A stretch of 20,797 nt of DNA from an uncultured Collinsella sp. (GTDB lineage: Bacteria; Actinomycetota; Coriobacteriia; Coriobacteriales; Coriobacteriaceae): the NCBI GenBank assembly GCA_900545075.1, contig UQXT01000031.1:1-20797 (forward strand), in the 5' to 3' direction. Within the stretch, counting starts at the first letter, position 1, and each line of letters opens with the position of its first letter. Below the pieces are notes generated by a model that was not told the DNA's origin, searched no databases, and saw nothing but the letters and a program-made list of their open reading frames with translations. A program made the position numbers and the translations under genes. This document shows, piece after piece, positions 1-6,377 of this stretch.

Positions 1-398
1 AGCATCTGGCCGCAGTTGGGGCACTTGAGATAGGCCGTGGTCTTGCGGCCCTTCCACATCTTCTTGGCTGTGCGCTTGGCACGTTCAAAGTCTTCCTTGC
101 TAGTACCGGCTGCGCGCGAGGTGCTGGCCGCTGCAGTTCCACCGCCCAAGCTGGCGACGAACTTGCCCAGGCCGGGGACGTTCGCGGTCGCGGCGACAAA
201 GGCCTCGTTCTCCTTGCGACGTGCGTCGACGTTTTTGGACAGGCCGCGCAGCACGCCAATCACGATAACGGCGATGGCGATCCAGCTGAGCCACTGGATG
301 CGGGCTATCGATCCGACCATCGCGATGACGATGCCGGCAAAACCCATCACGATGGTGAGTTCATCGGCACCATTGCGACCCTTCATAAAGTCATTCAT
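1..398 (-). CDS. Small membrane zinc-ribbon protein, C-terminus cut by window edge
   Basis: The open frame reads leftward from an ATG at 398 and is still open at base 1, so only the first 132 residues are seen. AAAGG lies about 9 nt upstream of the start. The protein begins MNDFMKGRNGADELT, has two hydrophobic stretches (about residues 14-31 and 37-51), a basic and Ala/Ser/Gly-rich linker, and ends in the window with KCPNCGQM, the first CxxC knuckle of a zinc ribbon. Small proteins built as 'GRxGxDxL, two membrane helices, then a CPxCG zinc ribbon' are common hypothetical proteins in gut Firmicutes and Coriobacteriia; their function is unknown to me. It is the last visible gene after csoR, but a 112-nt gap with a hairpin separates them, so it need not belong to the copper operon. 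Confidence 0.8.
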   Translation of the reverse strand, partial: MNDFMKGRNGADELTIVMGFAGIVIAMVGSIARIQWLSWIAIAVIVIGVLRGLSKNVDARRKENEAFVAATANVPGLGKFVASLGGGTAAASTSRAAGTSKEDFERAKRTAKKMWKGRKTTAYLKCPNCGQM

Positions 399-453
399 GC
401 AAATTGCCTTTCGTTCGATATGCTGCACGCCTTTATACCCGATTTAGAGCAAG

Positions 454-500
454 GGGGACAGGTTAATCTGCACCAATGTGGTGCAAACATACCTGTCCCC
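454..500. repeat. Nested hairpin between csoR and the zinc-ribbon gene
   Basis: The outer arms GGGGACAGGT (454-463) and ACCTGTCCCC (491-500) pair perfectly over 10 bp. Inside them TGCACCA (469-475) pairs perfectly with TGGTGCA (479-485) around a 3-nt loop. Two 5-nt unpaired stretches separate the stems. It lies 11 nt past the csoR stop, where a terminator would be expected, but no T-run follows on either strand. A REP-like intergenic palindrome or an RNA-processing or stability hairpin is therefore as likely as a terminator. Confidence 0.75.
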
Positions 501-510
501 AATGCCCCAA

Positions 511-783
511 TTACTTGGAGAGCTTGTCGACGACGCGTTCGATCTCGGCGAGCTTGGCAGCTTTGAGATCTTCGTCGCCCGATTCGATTGCCGAAGTCAC
601 GCAGCCCTCGATATGCGCCTTGAGCACGTCGGCGTTGATGCGCGCAATGAGCGCCTGCGTTGCCATGAGCTGCGTGGAAATATCGACGCAGTAGCGGTCC
701 TCATCGACCATCCGCAAGATGCCGTCGATCTGGCCGCGTGCCGTCTTGAGCATGCGGGTCACCGATTTGTGGTCTGCCATCAT
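511..783 (-). CDS. csoR: CsoR-type copper-sensing transcriptional repressor
   Basis: A 90-residue all-helical protein of the CsoR/RcnR/FrmR family. The copper ligands of CsoR are present: Cys32 (RYCVDIST), His57 and Cys61 (LKAHIEGC). The spacing of 25 and 4 residues is the same as C36-H61-C65 of the Mycobacterium CsoR, which argues for Cu(I) rather than nickel or formaldehyde sensing. In this family the metal-free protein binds operator DNA and copper releases it. The start is one of two adjacent ATGs (783 or 780); GAGGA sits 6 or 9 nt upstream. A longer in-frame extension to 885 exists but would run through a perfect inverted repeat and add no family residues. The gene follows copA and copZ on the same strand, the expected self-regulating copper operon. 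Confidence 0.93.
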   Translation of the reverse strand: MMADHKSVTRMLKTARGQIDGILRMVDEDRYCVDISTQLMATQALIARINADVLKAHIEGCVTSAIESGDEDLKAAKLAEIERVVDKLSK

Positions 784-825
784 GGCGGGTCCTCGTTTCT
801 GGTCGATCTTCCGGATGCCCCCGTC

Positions 826-892
826 AGTTGCGGTGAAATACGGACTGTTTAAAGGCCTAGGGCGGCTCAACAGTCCGTATTTCACCGCAACT
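826..892. repeat. Perfect 24-bp inverted repeat between copZ and csoR
   Basis: Arms at 826-849 and 869-892 are exact reverse complements over 24 bp and enclose a 19-nt loop. The core of the left arm is GCGGTGAAATACGGACTGTT. The element lies 42 nt upstream of the csoR start and 26 nt past the copZ stop. There is no adjoining T-run on the transcribed (minus) strand. A palindrome of this length is well beyond a normal regulator site and suggests either a REP/MITE-like mobile palindrome or a strong RNA hairpin that sets csoR levels relative to copA and copZ. Confidence 0.9.
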
Positions 893-918
893 TCTGAGGA
901 TTGAGTAGACGGCGTCTG

Positions 919-1140
919 CTACGCGGCGGTCACGGATAGGGCGTGGAACTTCTCGCCCACGGCCTCGACAGCGGCGGCGAGCTGCTCGGCGGTCACGGTG
1001 TCGGCGCACTCCACCTGTACGGTCTGGGTCTCGTGGTCGGCGTCGGCGTCGGTCACGCCGGTCACGTTGAGCAGTGCCGTTTCGACGGTGGCGTCGCAGT
1101 GGCCGCACATAAGGCCGGAAGTCTTGATTGTGTAACGCAT
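919..1140 (-). CDS. copZ: CopZ-like copper chaperone, single HMA domain
   Basis: A 73-residue protein that is a single heavy-metal-associated domain (beta-alpha-beta-beta-alpha-beta). The metal site is GLMCGHCDA, a CxxC near residue 10, followed by a VTGVTDADADHE segment and a terminal VEAVGEKF helix typical of the fold. Family members carry Cu(I) in the cytosol and hand it to CopA or to CsoR. The ATG at 1140 is preferred because AGAGGA lies about 8 nt upstream and the domain starts at once (MRYTIKTSG). An upstream in-frame extension to 1251 would translate the flank of an inverted repeat and is rejected. It sits between copA and csoR in the same direction. Confidence 0.93.
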   Translation of the reverse strand: MRYTIKTSGLMCGHCDATVETALLNVTGVTDADADHETQTVQVECADTVTAEQLAAAVEAVGEKFHALSVTAA

Positions 1141-1165
1141 GGGTATTCCTCTCTGTTGTGTCGGC

Positions 1166-1258
1166 TTTCCCAGGCACCCGACCTTGACCTTCAAGCCGTC
1201 GCTTGCGTACCAAAGTACGCGTCGCTCCTCTTTCAGGTCAATCTCGGGCACCTGGAAA
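1166..1258. repeat. Long imperfect hairpin between copA and copZ
   Basis: The arms 1167-1190 and 1235-1258 match as inverted repeats at 19 of 24 positions. In the middle GCGTAC (1205-1210) and GTACGC (1215-1220) form a perfect 6-bp stem with a CAAA loop. The element fills most of the 147-nt gap between the copA stop and the copZ start and ends about 25 nt before copZ. It has no terminator-like T-run on the transcribed strand, so a stabilising or processing structure, or a degenerate intergenic repeat, is the better reading. Confidence 0.6.
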
Positions 1259-1287
1259 ACCCGTTCAAAATGGACTAAATGGTGAGC

Positions 1288-3630
1288 CTATTTTGCCACT
1301 TTAGGCTTAAAGGATTTCAGGCGCAGTGCATTGGACACGACGCACACGCTCGACAGACTCATGGCCGCGGCGCCAAACATCGGCGAGAGTTGCCAACCGG
1401 TGAGCGGGAAGAACACGCCCGCGGCGAGCGGAATGCCGATGCCGTTGTAGAACAGCGCCCAGAACAGGTCCTGCTTGATGTTGCGGATCGTCGCGCGCGA
1501 AAGTTCGATGGCCCGCGCAACATCCATAAGGTCGCTGCGCATGAGCACCACATCCGCCCCCTCCTTGGCGATGTCGGCGCCGGTGCCGATCGCAAGGCCC
1601 ACGTCGGCGCGCGCTAGGGCGGGGGAGTCGTTGATGCCGTCGCCCACCATGGTGACCTTGCTGCCCGCATCCTGCAGCTCGCGTACGTGGCGCTCCTTGT
1701 CAGCGGGGAGGACGTCGGCGATGACCTGCTTGCTGTTCAGTCCCACGCGGCGGGCGATGGCCTCGGCCGTCACGCGGTTGTCGCCGGTGAGCATGCGCAC
1801 GTCGACGCCAAGCTTGCGGAGCGCGGCGATGGCCTCGGCGCTCGTCTCTTTGACCTCGTCAGCCACGGCGATGGTGCCGACGAGCTCGCCGTTCTTGGCA
1901 AAGAACAGCGGTGTTTTGCCCTCGGTGGCGAACTGTTCGGCAAGGCCGGCGGGCACCTTCGCGCCCAGCTCGTCCATCAGACGCACGTTGCCGGCGGCGA
2001 TGACATTCTGCCCCTCGCGTGCCGTAACGCCACGACCGGGCACGGCGGCAAAGTCCTCGACCATGCGCGCGACAATTCCGCGTGCCTCGCACTCGGCCAT
2101 AATCGCCTCGGCCAGCGGGTGCTCGCTTGAGCGCTCCAACGCGGCGGCCAGCTTGAGCAGCGCCTTTTCGCTCATGGCGGGCGATCCGTCGGCGCGCGTG
2201 GCTACCACGATATCGGTCACGGCAGGCTTGCCGCGGGTGACCGTGCCCGTCTTATCGAGCACCACAGTGCCCACGCTGCGCAGGTTCTCCAGTGCCTCGG
2301 CGCTCTTAAACAGAATGCCCATCTCGGCGCCCTTGCCGGTGCCCACCATAATGGCGACGGGCGTGGCCAGACCCAGTGCGCACGGGCAGCTGATTACCAG
2401 CACGGCCACGGCGGAGGTGAGCGCCTCATTAATGCTGCCGGTCAGTGCCATCCACGCTATAAAAGTCACGGCCGAGATCACAAACACCACGGGCACGAAC
2501 ATACCGGCGACCTTGTCGGCCAGGCGGGCGATAGGCGCCTTGGTGGCATTGGCGTCCTCGACGAGCTGGATGATCTTGGCAAGCGACGTGTCGGCGCCCA
2601 CCCGCGTGGCGCGGAAGGTAAACGAGCCCGTGCGGTTGACCGTGGCCGCATTGACAGTGTCGCCGGCGGTCTTCTCCACGGGAATGGATTCGCCGGTGAG
2701 CGCGCTTTCGTCCACGGCCGAGCTGCCCTCGAGCACCACGCCATCGACGGGGATGGACTCTCCGGGGCGCACGCGCAGGACCTGGCCGGGAAGGATGCTG
2801 TCGACGTCGACGGTGGTCTCGGTGCCGTCGTCGGCAACGACGGTCGCGGTCTTGGGTGCCAAGTCGATGAGCGCCTCGATAGCGCCGCCGGTTTTGGACT
2901 TGCTGCGCGTCTCGAGGTATTTGCCCACGGTGACGAGCGATAAGATCGTACCTGCGCTCTCAAAATACAGGTTGTCCATGCTCGTCATCATGGCCTCGTG
3001 GACCTGACCTGTGGCCAGCTGGTCGGCCATGATGAACATGGCGTAGAGCGACCAGGCGATGGAGGCGGTGGCGCCCACGGCAATAAGGGCGTCCATGGTG
3101 GGCGCGCCGTGCGCGAGCGATTTAAACCCGTTGATAAAGTACGCGTCGTTGACATAGACGATGGGGATGAGCAGGACGAGCTCGGTGAGGGCGAGCGTCA
3201 TGCTATGGGTATGGTCGGTGAAAATGCCGGGCAGCGGCCAGCCGAGCATGTGCCCCATGCCTATGTAGAACAGTGGGATGAGGAATACGATCGAGATGAT
3301 GAGGCGGGTGCGCATGGCAGAGGCGGCGGCCTCCAACTTTTTGGTCGGCGACTCCATATGGGTGACGCCAGACCTGGCCTGCGAGCTGCCGCTTGAGCCG
3401 GCGGCACCGGTGCCTGCGTCGACGGGTGAGGCCGAGTAGCCCGCGTGGTCGACGGCGGTGCAGATATCGTCGGGGGAGACCTGCGCGGGGTCGTAGTCGA
3501 CCATCATGGAACCGGCGAGTAGGTTGACGGCGACGCTTTGGACGCCGTCGAGCTTGCTCACGGCACGGTCCACGTGCGCCTGGCAGGCGGCGCATGTCAT
3601 GCCGCCTACGTCGAACTTATCTTGAGCCAT
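1288..3630 (-). CDS. copA: Copper-exporting P1B-type ATPase CopA
   Basis: A 780-residue Cu(+)-translocating ATPase, within normal family length. One N-terminal HMA domain carries GGMTCAACQ (Cys13 and Cys16). A Ser/Gly-rich linker (about 70-90) leads to the membrane segments. Visible hallmarks are TGES (312-315, actuator), the intramembrane CPC of ISCPCALG (415-417), DKTGT (459-463, with the phosphorylated Asp459), the SEHP histidine-proline pair (502-505), MLTGDN, and GDGINDSP (663-670). The last helices contain FYNGIG and MSLSS, the YN and MxxSS signature of P1B-1 copper pumps. ATP hydrolysis drives Cu(I) out of the cytosol. The start at 3630 has AAAGGAG 6 nt upstream. It is the first gene of the copA-copZ-csoR operon and is probably repressed by CsoR through the operator at about 3683-3705. 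Confidence 0.97.
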   Translation of the reverse strand: MAQDKFDVGGMTCAACQAHVDRAVSKLDGVQSVAVNLLAGSMMVDYDPAQVSPDDICTAVDHAGYSASPVDAGTGAAGSSGSSQARSGVTHMESPTKKLEAAASAMRTRLIISIVFLIPLFYIGMGHMLGWPLPGIFTDHTHSMTLALTELVLLIPIVYVNDAYFINGFKSLAHGAPTMDALIAVGATASIAWSLYAMFIMADQLATGQVHEAMMTSMDNLYFESAGTILSLVTVGKYLETRSKSKTGGAIEALIDLAPKTATVVADDGTETTVDVDSILPGQVLRVRPGESIPVDGVVLEGSSAVDESALTGESIPVEKTAGDTVNAATVNRTGSFTFRATRVGADTSLAKIIQLVEDANATKAPIARLADKVAGMFVPVVFVISAVTFIAWMALTGSINEALTSAVAVLVISCPCALGLATPVAIMVGTGKGAEMGILFKSAEALENLRSVGTVVLDKTGTVTRGKPAVTDIVVATRADGSPAMSEKALLKLAAALERSSEHPLAEAIMAECEARGIVARMVEDFAAVPGRGVTAREGQNVIAAGNVRLMDELGAKVPAGLAEQFATEGKTPLFFAKNGELVGTIAVADEVKETSAEAIAALRKLGVDVRMLTGDNRVTAEAIARRVGLNSKQVIADVLPADKERHVRELQDAGSKVTMVGDGINDSPALARADVGLAIGTGADIAKEGADVVLMRSDLMDVARAIELSRATIRNIKQDLFWALFYNGIGIPLAAGVFFPLTGWQLSPMFGAAAMSLSSVCVVSNALRLKSFKPKVAK

Positions 3631-3670
3631 GGCTTCTCCTTTCTGTGGTTCGGTGTTGAAATTGTTAACC

Positions 3671-3710
3671 TGCCGATACTATACACCCATACCCCCTGGG
3701 GGTGTCCAGT
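3671..3710 (-). promoter_or_regulatory. copA promoter with CsoR-type operator
   Basis: The perfect palindrome ACCCCCTGGGGGT (3691-3703) sits in front of copA and extends less perfectly to about 3683-3705. This G-tract/C-tract architecture is the known CsoR operator type. On the minus strand TGGACA (3707-3702) and TATAGT (3682-3677) give -35-like and -10-like boxes with a 19-nt spacer that contains the palindrome, so a bound repressor would block RNA polymerase. The promoter boxes are my reading; the palindrome itself is clear. Confidence 0.8.
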
Positions 3711-3717
3711 ACAGAAA

Positions 3718-3734
3718 GAAATGTATGACATTTC
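3718..3734. promoter_or_regulatory. Short palindrome abutting the repeat array
   Basis: GAAATGT (3718-3724) and ACATTTC (3728-3734) form a perfect 7-bp inverted repeat around ATG. It lies directly next to the first copy of the 15-bp array element and upstream of the copA promoter. It could be a regulator site for copA or a boundary of the array; there is nothing to decide between these. Confidence 0.4.
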
Positions 3735-4080
3735 GTTACAGATGAGGGTGGTTGGTTGGCCGATGGACCGTCTCAACCAATCATCTCAATCTGTAACGTC
3801 TAGCAGGGAAAATGAACTCTAACTGTTACAGATCGAGACATTACATCGAGCCACAACTTAACGTCTCAATCTGTAACATCTGGGGACCGTTTTGCCTGCT
3901 AGATATTACAGATCGAGACAAACCATTCGAGGGTAACCTGAACATCTCGATCTGTAACAGCAAGACCGATATTTGGGTCCTAGTTGTTACAGATTGAGAT
4001 GTTGTCTCGCGGGGTTGGGGTTTGTCTCGATCTGTAACATTTAGACCCGTATCTGCCGAGCTAGTGTTACAGATCGAGAC
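3735..4080. repeat. Array of nine alternating inverted 15-bp repeats with 80-81 bp period
   Basis: The consensus is GTTACAGAT(C/T)GAGA(C/T). Plus-oriented copies start at 3735 (degenerate, GTTACAGATGAGGG), 3825, 3905 (first base A), 3986 and 4066. Minus-oriented copies occupy 3783-3797, 3863-3877, 3944-3958 and 4024-4038. Orientation alternates without exception. Same-strand copies are 80 or 81 bp apart, except that the first plus copy is 90 bp from the second. Gaps from plus to minus are 23-24 nt (33 in the first unit); gaps from minus to plus are always 27 nt. Gap sequences differ, but the 27-nt gaps tend to carry CTAG near their right end, so the conserved unit may reach about 20 nt. It fills the 492-nt gene-free stretch between copA and the kinase stop at 4123. 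No ORF, cas gene or transposase is associated. Possible roles: a multi-site protein-binding platform, or a chain of RNA hairpins at the 3' end of the kinase transcript. Confidence 0.93.
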
Positions 4081-4122
4081 AATTGCCGGGGTGGGGTCCC
4101 GTCACGGCAAGACGCCCGCTGC

Positions 4123-6207
4123 CTAGATGCAGAACCCGGGGATCACACAGGTTCGCTTGTTTGGCTTTTCCGCAGGCGTTGCGTACGTAAAGACGTCGCC
4201 GTCGTGTCCCACGCGATTCATATAGAGTGTGCCTTCGCTCTCCGATGTGTCGGGACTCGCCGTTCGTTCCCACCAACAGGTGTCCTTGCCCTTCCACTGG
4301 CGAACCAACATCTCGTTCGTGGTATACGGACTCACCTTAAGCTCGCGGAACAGCTGGTACTCCTTGCCCTCGCCGTTATAGATGTCGGCCAGGTAGTGAA
4401 AGTCCTCGACAAATGACTCGGGCGGTTGCGTACCGCACAGCTCGACCATGGCGGGCAGCCAAAGGGTTGCGGGCAACTCGCTCAGACACGATGCACTGTT
4501 GGCGGCGCCCACATTGTTCGAGACCTTCTTGACCCCTTTAATGAGCGCGCGCAACTCGTTGGGTAGCAGCTTAAGGCCGTCGCCGTTGAGCCATCCCCGC
4601 AGCTCGCAATCTGCCCAGCCGGCGCTCGGCGGTTCAGCCGCAGCATCGCGCTCGGCAATACCCGCGTCGAACATAAACGTCAGCCCGGCCTTGCCCGTAC
4701 CGTCTAGAAGCTCGTCGTGACGGATGCCCACAAGCTGCGCGCCGACGTGCAGCCCGTTGGTGAGCCTCACGCGCTTGGTGCACGGATAGGGGATGTGCCC
4801 ATCGGCATCGAGCAGATGGTAGCGCTTTGCAATCTCGCGTGCCTCGCTACGGGTCTCGGCGGCCTTAATCTTGAGCGAAATCTCCCGCAGCTGATCCCAG
4901 GTGTAGTCGTCAAGTGAACCGCGGATGCCGTCCAGGTAGTCGGGGATGCCAAAGCCATGGGTTGCCGCCCCGATAACGCCGAGCCCCGCAACGGCTGCGA
5001 CAACGCCACCGATAATAAAGCGGCGGCGGGTCATGGCATCGTGCCGGGCCTGCTCCAGGATCTCTCGCGCGCGCTCGCCGGCGACGTCGACCTTAAGGTG
5101 CGTGCCAGAATCGATATCAATCGCGGCCTCGTCCTCTGCGCCTTCGCGGCCCTCGGATTCGGCATCGGTGAGGTATGCCGAGAGCACCTCGAGCATCTGC
5201 TGCTCGGTGGGACGATCGCACTGCTCGATTGAAATGCCTTTCATGATGATCTGGACGAGTGCCTCGTCGTCATTGCATCGCGGCTCGAGCGGTGCCGGCT
5301 TGGTCTTGGTCTTTATGAGGTAGAACGAGCCGGTTGCCGCGGCACCCGTCGACTCGACATCGAACGGCTTGCGACCGCTGTAGAGCTGGTACAGAATGCT
5401 CGAAAGCGCGTAGACGTCGATTGCGGGCGAGCGGCGAAGGGCCGCGATGCCTTCGATATCCTGCGTGAGCATCTCGGGCGCGGCGTATGCGGGCGTGGCA
5501 AAGCGCCAGATGTCGGCGCGCCGGGTGATCGTGTCATCGCCGAGGGCCATGGTCGCGGAGCCCATGTCGATGAGGCAGGGGTCAAAGGAGCAATCGACGA
5601 TCTGCTGCTCGAGCGTTCGACTGGTGGTACGGAACATGATATTGGCGGGCGACAGGTCGCGATGGACGACCGGATTAACGAGACCCTTGGTCATCAGGAG
5701 TGCGCGAAGCACGGCGTTTCCAACGGCGGCCACCATCTGGGTGGTTAGCCCGCCCGAGGCATCGTGCGGAAGCAAAGGCAGCGCCTGCTTGAGCGATGTT
5801 CCCTCGACCCACTCCATGAGGATGAGCGGGTCGTCCTCGCACGATCCATAGCCATAGACGCGCGGAAATCCGCGCAGGTGCGAGACGGTGCACAGATGAC
5901 GGTACTCCTCGAACAGCGCAGCGGTGTTGGCCAGGTGCGCAGCCGCTTGCTCGGCGGAGCGATCGGGGGCTTGGCCGGAAAGGATGGCGTTGTCCTTGAG
6001 CAGCTTGACGGCAAAGACCTCGCCGCTCGTGTTGGTCGCGCGCAGCACGTGCCCGATATTGCCGCCGTCGCGGTATGCCGTCTGAAGAATAAGCGTCATA
6101 AACCGTCGCTTGGCATCATCCTCGGCGCTGGGGTCGACTGCCACGGCGGTGTCGAACGTGTCAAGACGGATGAGTTTGTCGCCAGGGGCGGTGTTGGTGG
6201 TATCCAA
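4123..6207 (-). CDS. Membrane Ser/Thr protein kinase with C-terminal DUF6273-like domain
   Basis: A 694-residue protein. The kinase domain spans about residues 40-345: a loose glycine loop (RDGGNIGHV, 46-54), catalytic Lys68 (FAVKLL), HRDLSPANI with Asp184 and Asn189, DMG in place of DFG (214-216), and APE (243-245). A low-complexity acidic linker (about 347-375) and TRRRFIIGG lead into one membrane helix (about 398-416). The remaining 275 residues resemble the extracytoplasmic DUF6273 domain: WADCELRGWLNGD followed by LPNELRALIKGVKK and a WLPAMVELCG segment. The expected topology is kinase inside and ligand-sensing domain outside. The start is TTG at 6207, with AGGA 5 nt upstream; the nearby ATG at 6220 is out of frame. 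It is paralogous to the kinase at 8877-10124: both share LRGFPxVYG, LMEWVxGxSL, HRDLS and LIDMGSA. All core catalytic residues are present, so it is probably active. Confidence 0.9.
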   Translation of the reverse strand: MDTTNTAPGDKLIRLDTFDTAVAVDPSAEDDAKRRFMTLILQTAYRDGGNIGHVLRATNTSGEVFAVKLLKDNAILSGQAPDRSAEQAAAHLANTAALFEEYRHLCTVSHLRGFPRVYGYGSCEDDPLILMEWVEGTSLKQALPLLPHDASGGLTTQMVAAVGNAVLRALLMTKGLVNPVVHRDLSPANIMFRTTSRTLEQQIVDCSFDPCLIDMGSATMALGDDTITRRADIWRFATPAYAAPEMLTQDIEGIAALRRSPAIDVYALSSILYQLYSGRKPFDVESTGAAATGSFYLIKTKTKPAPLEPRCNDDEALVQIIMKGISIEQCDRPTEQQMLEVLSAYLTDAESEGREGAEDEAAIDIDSGTHLKVDVAGERAREILEQARHDAMTRRRFIIGGVVAAVAGLGVIGAATHGFGIPDYLDGIRGSLDDYTWDQLREISLKIKAAETRSEAREIAKRYHLLDADGHIPYPCTKRVRLTNGLHVGAQLVGIRHDELLDGTGKAGLTFMFDAGIAERDAAAEPPSAGWADCELRGWLNGDGLKLLPNELRALIKGVKKVSNNVGAANSASCLSELPATLWLPAMVELCGTQPPESFVEDFHYLADIYNGEGKEYQLFRELKVSPYTTNEMLVRQWKGKDTCWWERTASPDTSESEGTLYMNRVGHDGDVFTYATPAEKPNKRTCVIPGFCI

Positions 6208-6310
6208 GACGTTCCTTCATTTGGTGGGGCCGCGTGCTCACGCCGAGAACGCGATTATCGATTAAAGCCCATGATAGACGTGTTCGCCGATAAGCTGACT
6301 CGTATTGCTA

Positions 6311-6330
6311 TTTATAGTGCAGCGCGCAAC
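6311..6330 (-). promoter_or_regulatory. Possible promoter of the DUF6273 kinase with a half operator
   Basis: The 170-nt gap 6208-6377 separates the upstream FHA gene from this kinase. On the minus strand it holds CTATAAA (6317-6311), a plausible -10, about 105 nt before the TTG start. Just upstream is GTTGCGC (6330-6324), the left half of the GTTGCGCAAC palindrome found in the two divergent promoter regions. The half-site match is only 7 bases and could be chance. I see no other gene in the gap. Confidence 0.35.
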
Positions 6331-6377
6331 GTAAATGATATAAGACGAGTGACACCTGTTTCCCACGTCTCTACGCG

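Noticed and set aside
784..885. 34-residue N-terminal extension of CsoR
   Set aside because: It would be encoded by the perfect inverted repeat and is not part of the CsoR family; a ribosome site precedes the ATG pair at 783/780.
1475..3007. 510-codon open frame on the plus strand opposite copA
   Set aside because: It is fully antisense to copA, whose protein is intact and strongly conserved; long antisense frames are usual in high-GC codon use, and the translation is Ser/Ala/Thr-rich without any domain.
3671..3710. CueR/MerR-type copper promoter
   Set aside because: The spacer is 19 nt as in MerR-type promoters, but the palindrome is the C-tract/G-tract type of CsoR and csoR is in the operon; no MerR-family gene is seen.
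3735..4080. CRISPR array
   Set aside because: Repeats are only 15 bp, alternate in orientation instead of being direct, and no cas gene is in the window. It is reported as an inverted-repeat array instead.
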